64,000 bases of DNA from Ulva prolifera. Taxonomy: Eukaryota > Chlorophyta > Ulvophyceae > Ulvales > Ulvaceae. Under the pieces are notes generated by a model. That model made no database searches. It had not been told where the DNA came from and was given only the letters and a program-made list of their open reading frames with translations. Location: contig CM041198.1 of the NCBI GenBank assembly GCA_023078555.1, positions 4,912,354 through 4,976,353 on the forward strand. Reading direction: 5' to 3'. Shown one piece after another: positions 63,551-64,000 of this stretch. The position numbers were made by a program, and so were the translations under genes. The number at the start of each line of letters is the position of its first letter. Position 1 is the stretch's first letter.

Positions 63551-63760
63551 TTATGCAGAGCACCTTCGACGCGTGCAAAGCGCAGTGATTCCTTTCGTAT
63601 TCTTGATGCTAACTGGTGTTCCGGCAATGATGAGCATGCTGCAGAGTTCAGCGTGGCCGTTCTGTGCTGCAAAGTGCAGTGCTGTCATGTTGTCCACCAC
63701 AGGCTCCTTCACCCGCAGTCCGGGAGCACGTCCAAGCGCTTGTGATGGCTCTGACGGCCT
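63551..63760 (-). CDS. Ankyrin-repeat exon (partial gene)
   Basis: The minus-strand frame contains an ankyrin repeat: NMTALHFAAQNGHAELCSML, continuing IIAG and then KNTKGITAL, the start of a next repeat. This fits the canonical pattern (G-TALHxAA--GH-E---LL---GA). The frame meets a stop at 63551 or a donor (cgaag|gtgctc) at 63563. The gene probably continues beyond 63,760 towards or past the right edge. Function cannot be inferred beyond protein binding. Confidence 0.6.
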   Translation of the reverse strand, partial: RPSEPSQALGRAPGLRVKEPVVDNMTALHFAAQNGHAELCSMLIIAGTPVSIKNTKGITALCTRRRCSA

Positions 63761-64000
63761 CCTGAGGGCTGGCTAGTTCTGGTGCTGCTTGTGAGATGGG
63801 CGTGAGCCTGTGCACACCAGCAGAGTCGTGCTGTTGCAGCGGAGCAGGATGCCGGGCGGCTGCTGCATGCATGCCGGCACACCCTGCAGCGGGAGCCATG
63901 GGCCAGCGCTTGGTCTGGCAGAGAGGGACCAGATCGCAAATTGACAGATAGATGATAGATTGCAGACTATTGAGGCTGTTGCCCCACCGCCAGTACCAGA

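Overview
The window is nuclear DNA of a eukaryote, most likely a unicellular alga. Every recognisable gene is interrupted by short spliceosomal introns. The proteins are eukaryotic: an ER oligosaccharyltransferase subunit (STT3), the ER mannosyltransferase ALG11, an ABCC (MRP-type) transporter, a mitochondrial-type D-lactate dehydrogenase and a tandem-pore potassium channel with C-terminal EF-hand-like segments. The channel type and the high-GC, minisatellite-rich, intron-rich style suggest a green alga, but the lineage is an inference. No bacterial operon, CRISPR array, prophage, rRNA or convincing tRNA was seen.

Layout. 0-5 kb: a minus-strand gene running off the left edge, encoding a Pro/Ala-rich protein with about eighteen 30-residue repeats, one membrane segment and an acidic tail. 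5-13 kb: mostly anonymous DNA with a perfect 66-bp palindrome, poly-G tracts and microsatellites. 13.0-15.5 kb: an unrecognised minus-strand type II membrane protein gene. 15.5-21.8 kb: anonymous DNA plus copy 1 of a dispersed repeat of about 1.8-2 kb. 21.8-24.1 kb: a plus-strand two-exon leucine-rich-repeat gene with an SKP1/BTB-like N terminus. 24.1-28.3 kb: anonymous DNA and copy 2 of the repeat. 28.4-33.4 kb: STT3 (10 coding exons). 34.4-37.4 kb: ALG11 (7 exons). 37.4-40.1 kb: repeat-rich convergent intergenic region. 40.1-45.9 kb: ABCC transporter on the minus strand (9 coding exons, a TATA box and a 5' UTR intron). 46-53.6 kb: anonymous DNA with a 112-bp direct duplication and an 88-bp tandem array. 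53.7-56.1 kb: D-lactate dehydrogenase (minus, N-terminal exon not found). 56.1-59.3 kb: no confident gene. 59.3-63.0 kb: two-pore K+ channel (minus). 63.5-64 kb: ankyrin-repeat exon (minus), probably part of a gene crossing the right edge.

Functional links: STT3 and ALG11 are adjacent on the same strand and act in the same pathway, N-glycosylation in the ER (ALG11 extends the dolichol-linked glycan; STT3 transfers the finished glycan). The other genes show no obvious shared pathway.

Exon joins were built by hand from reading frame, splice-site dinucleotides and remembered family motifs. STT3, ALG11, ABCC and the LRR gene join with consistent phase from start to stop. The left-edge gene, the type II protein, the dehydrogenase and the channel are incomplete at one or more ends.
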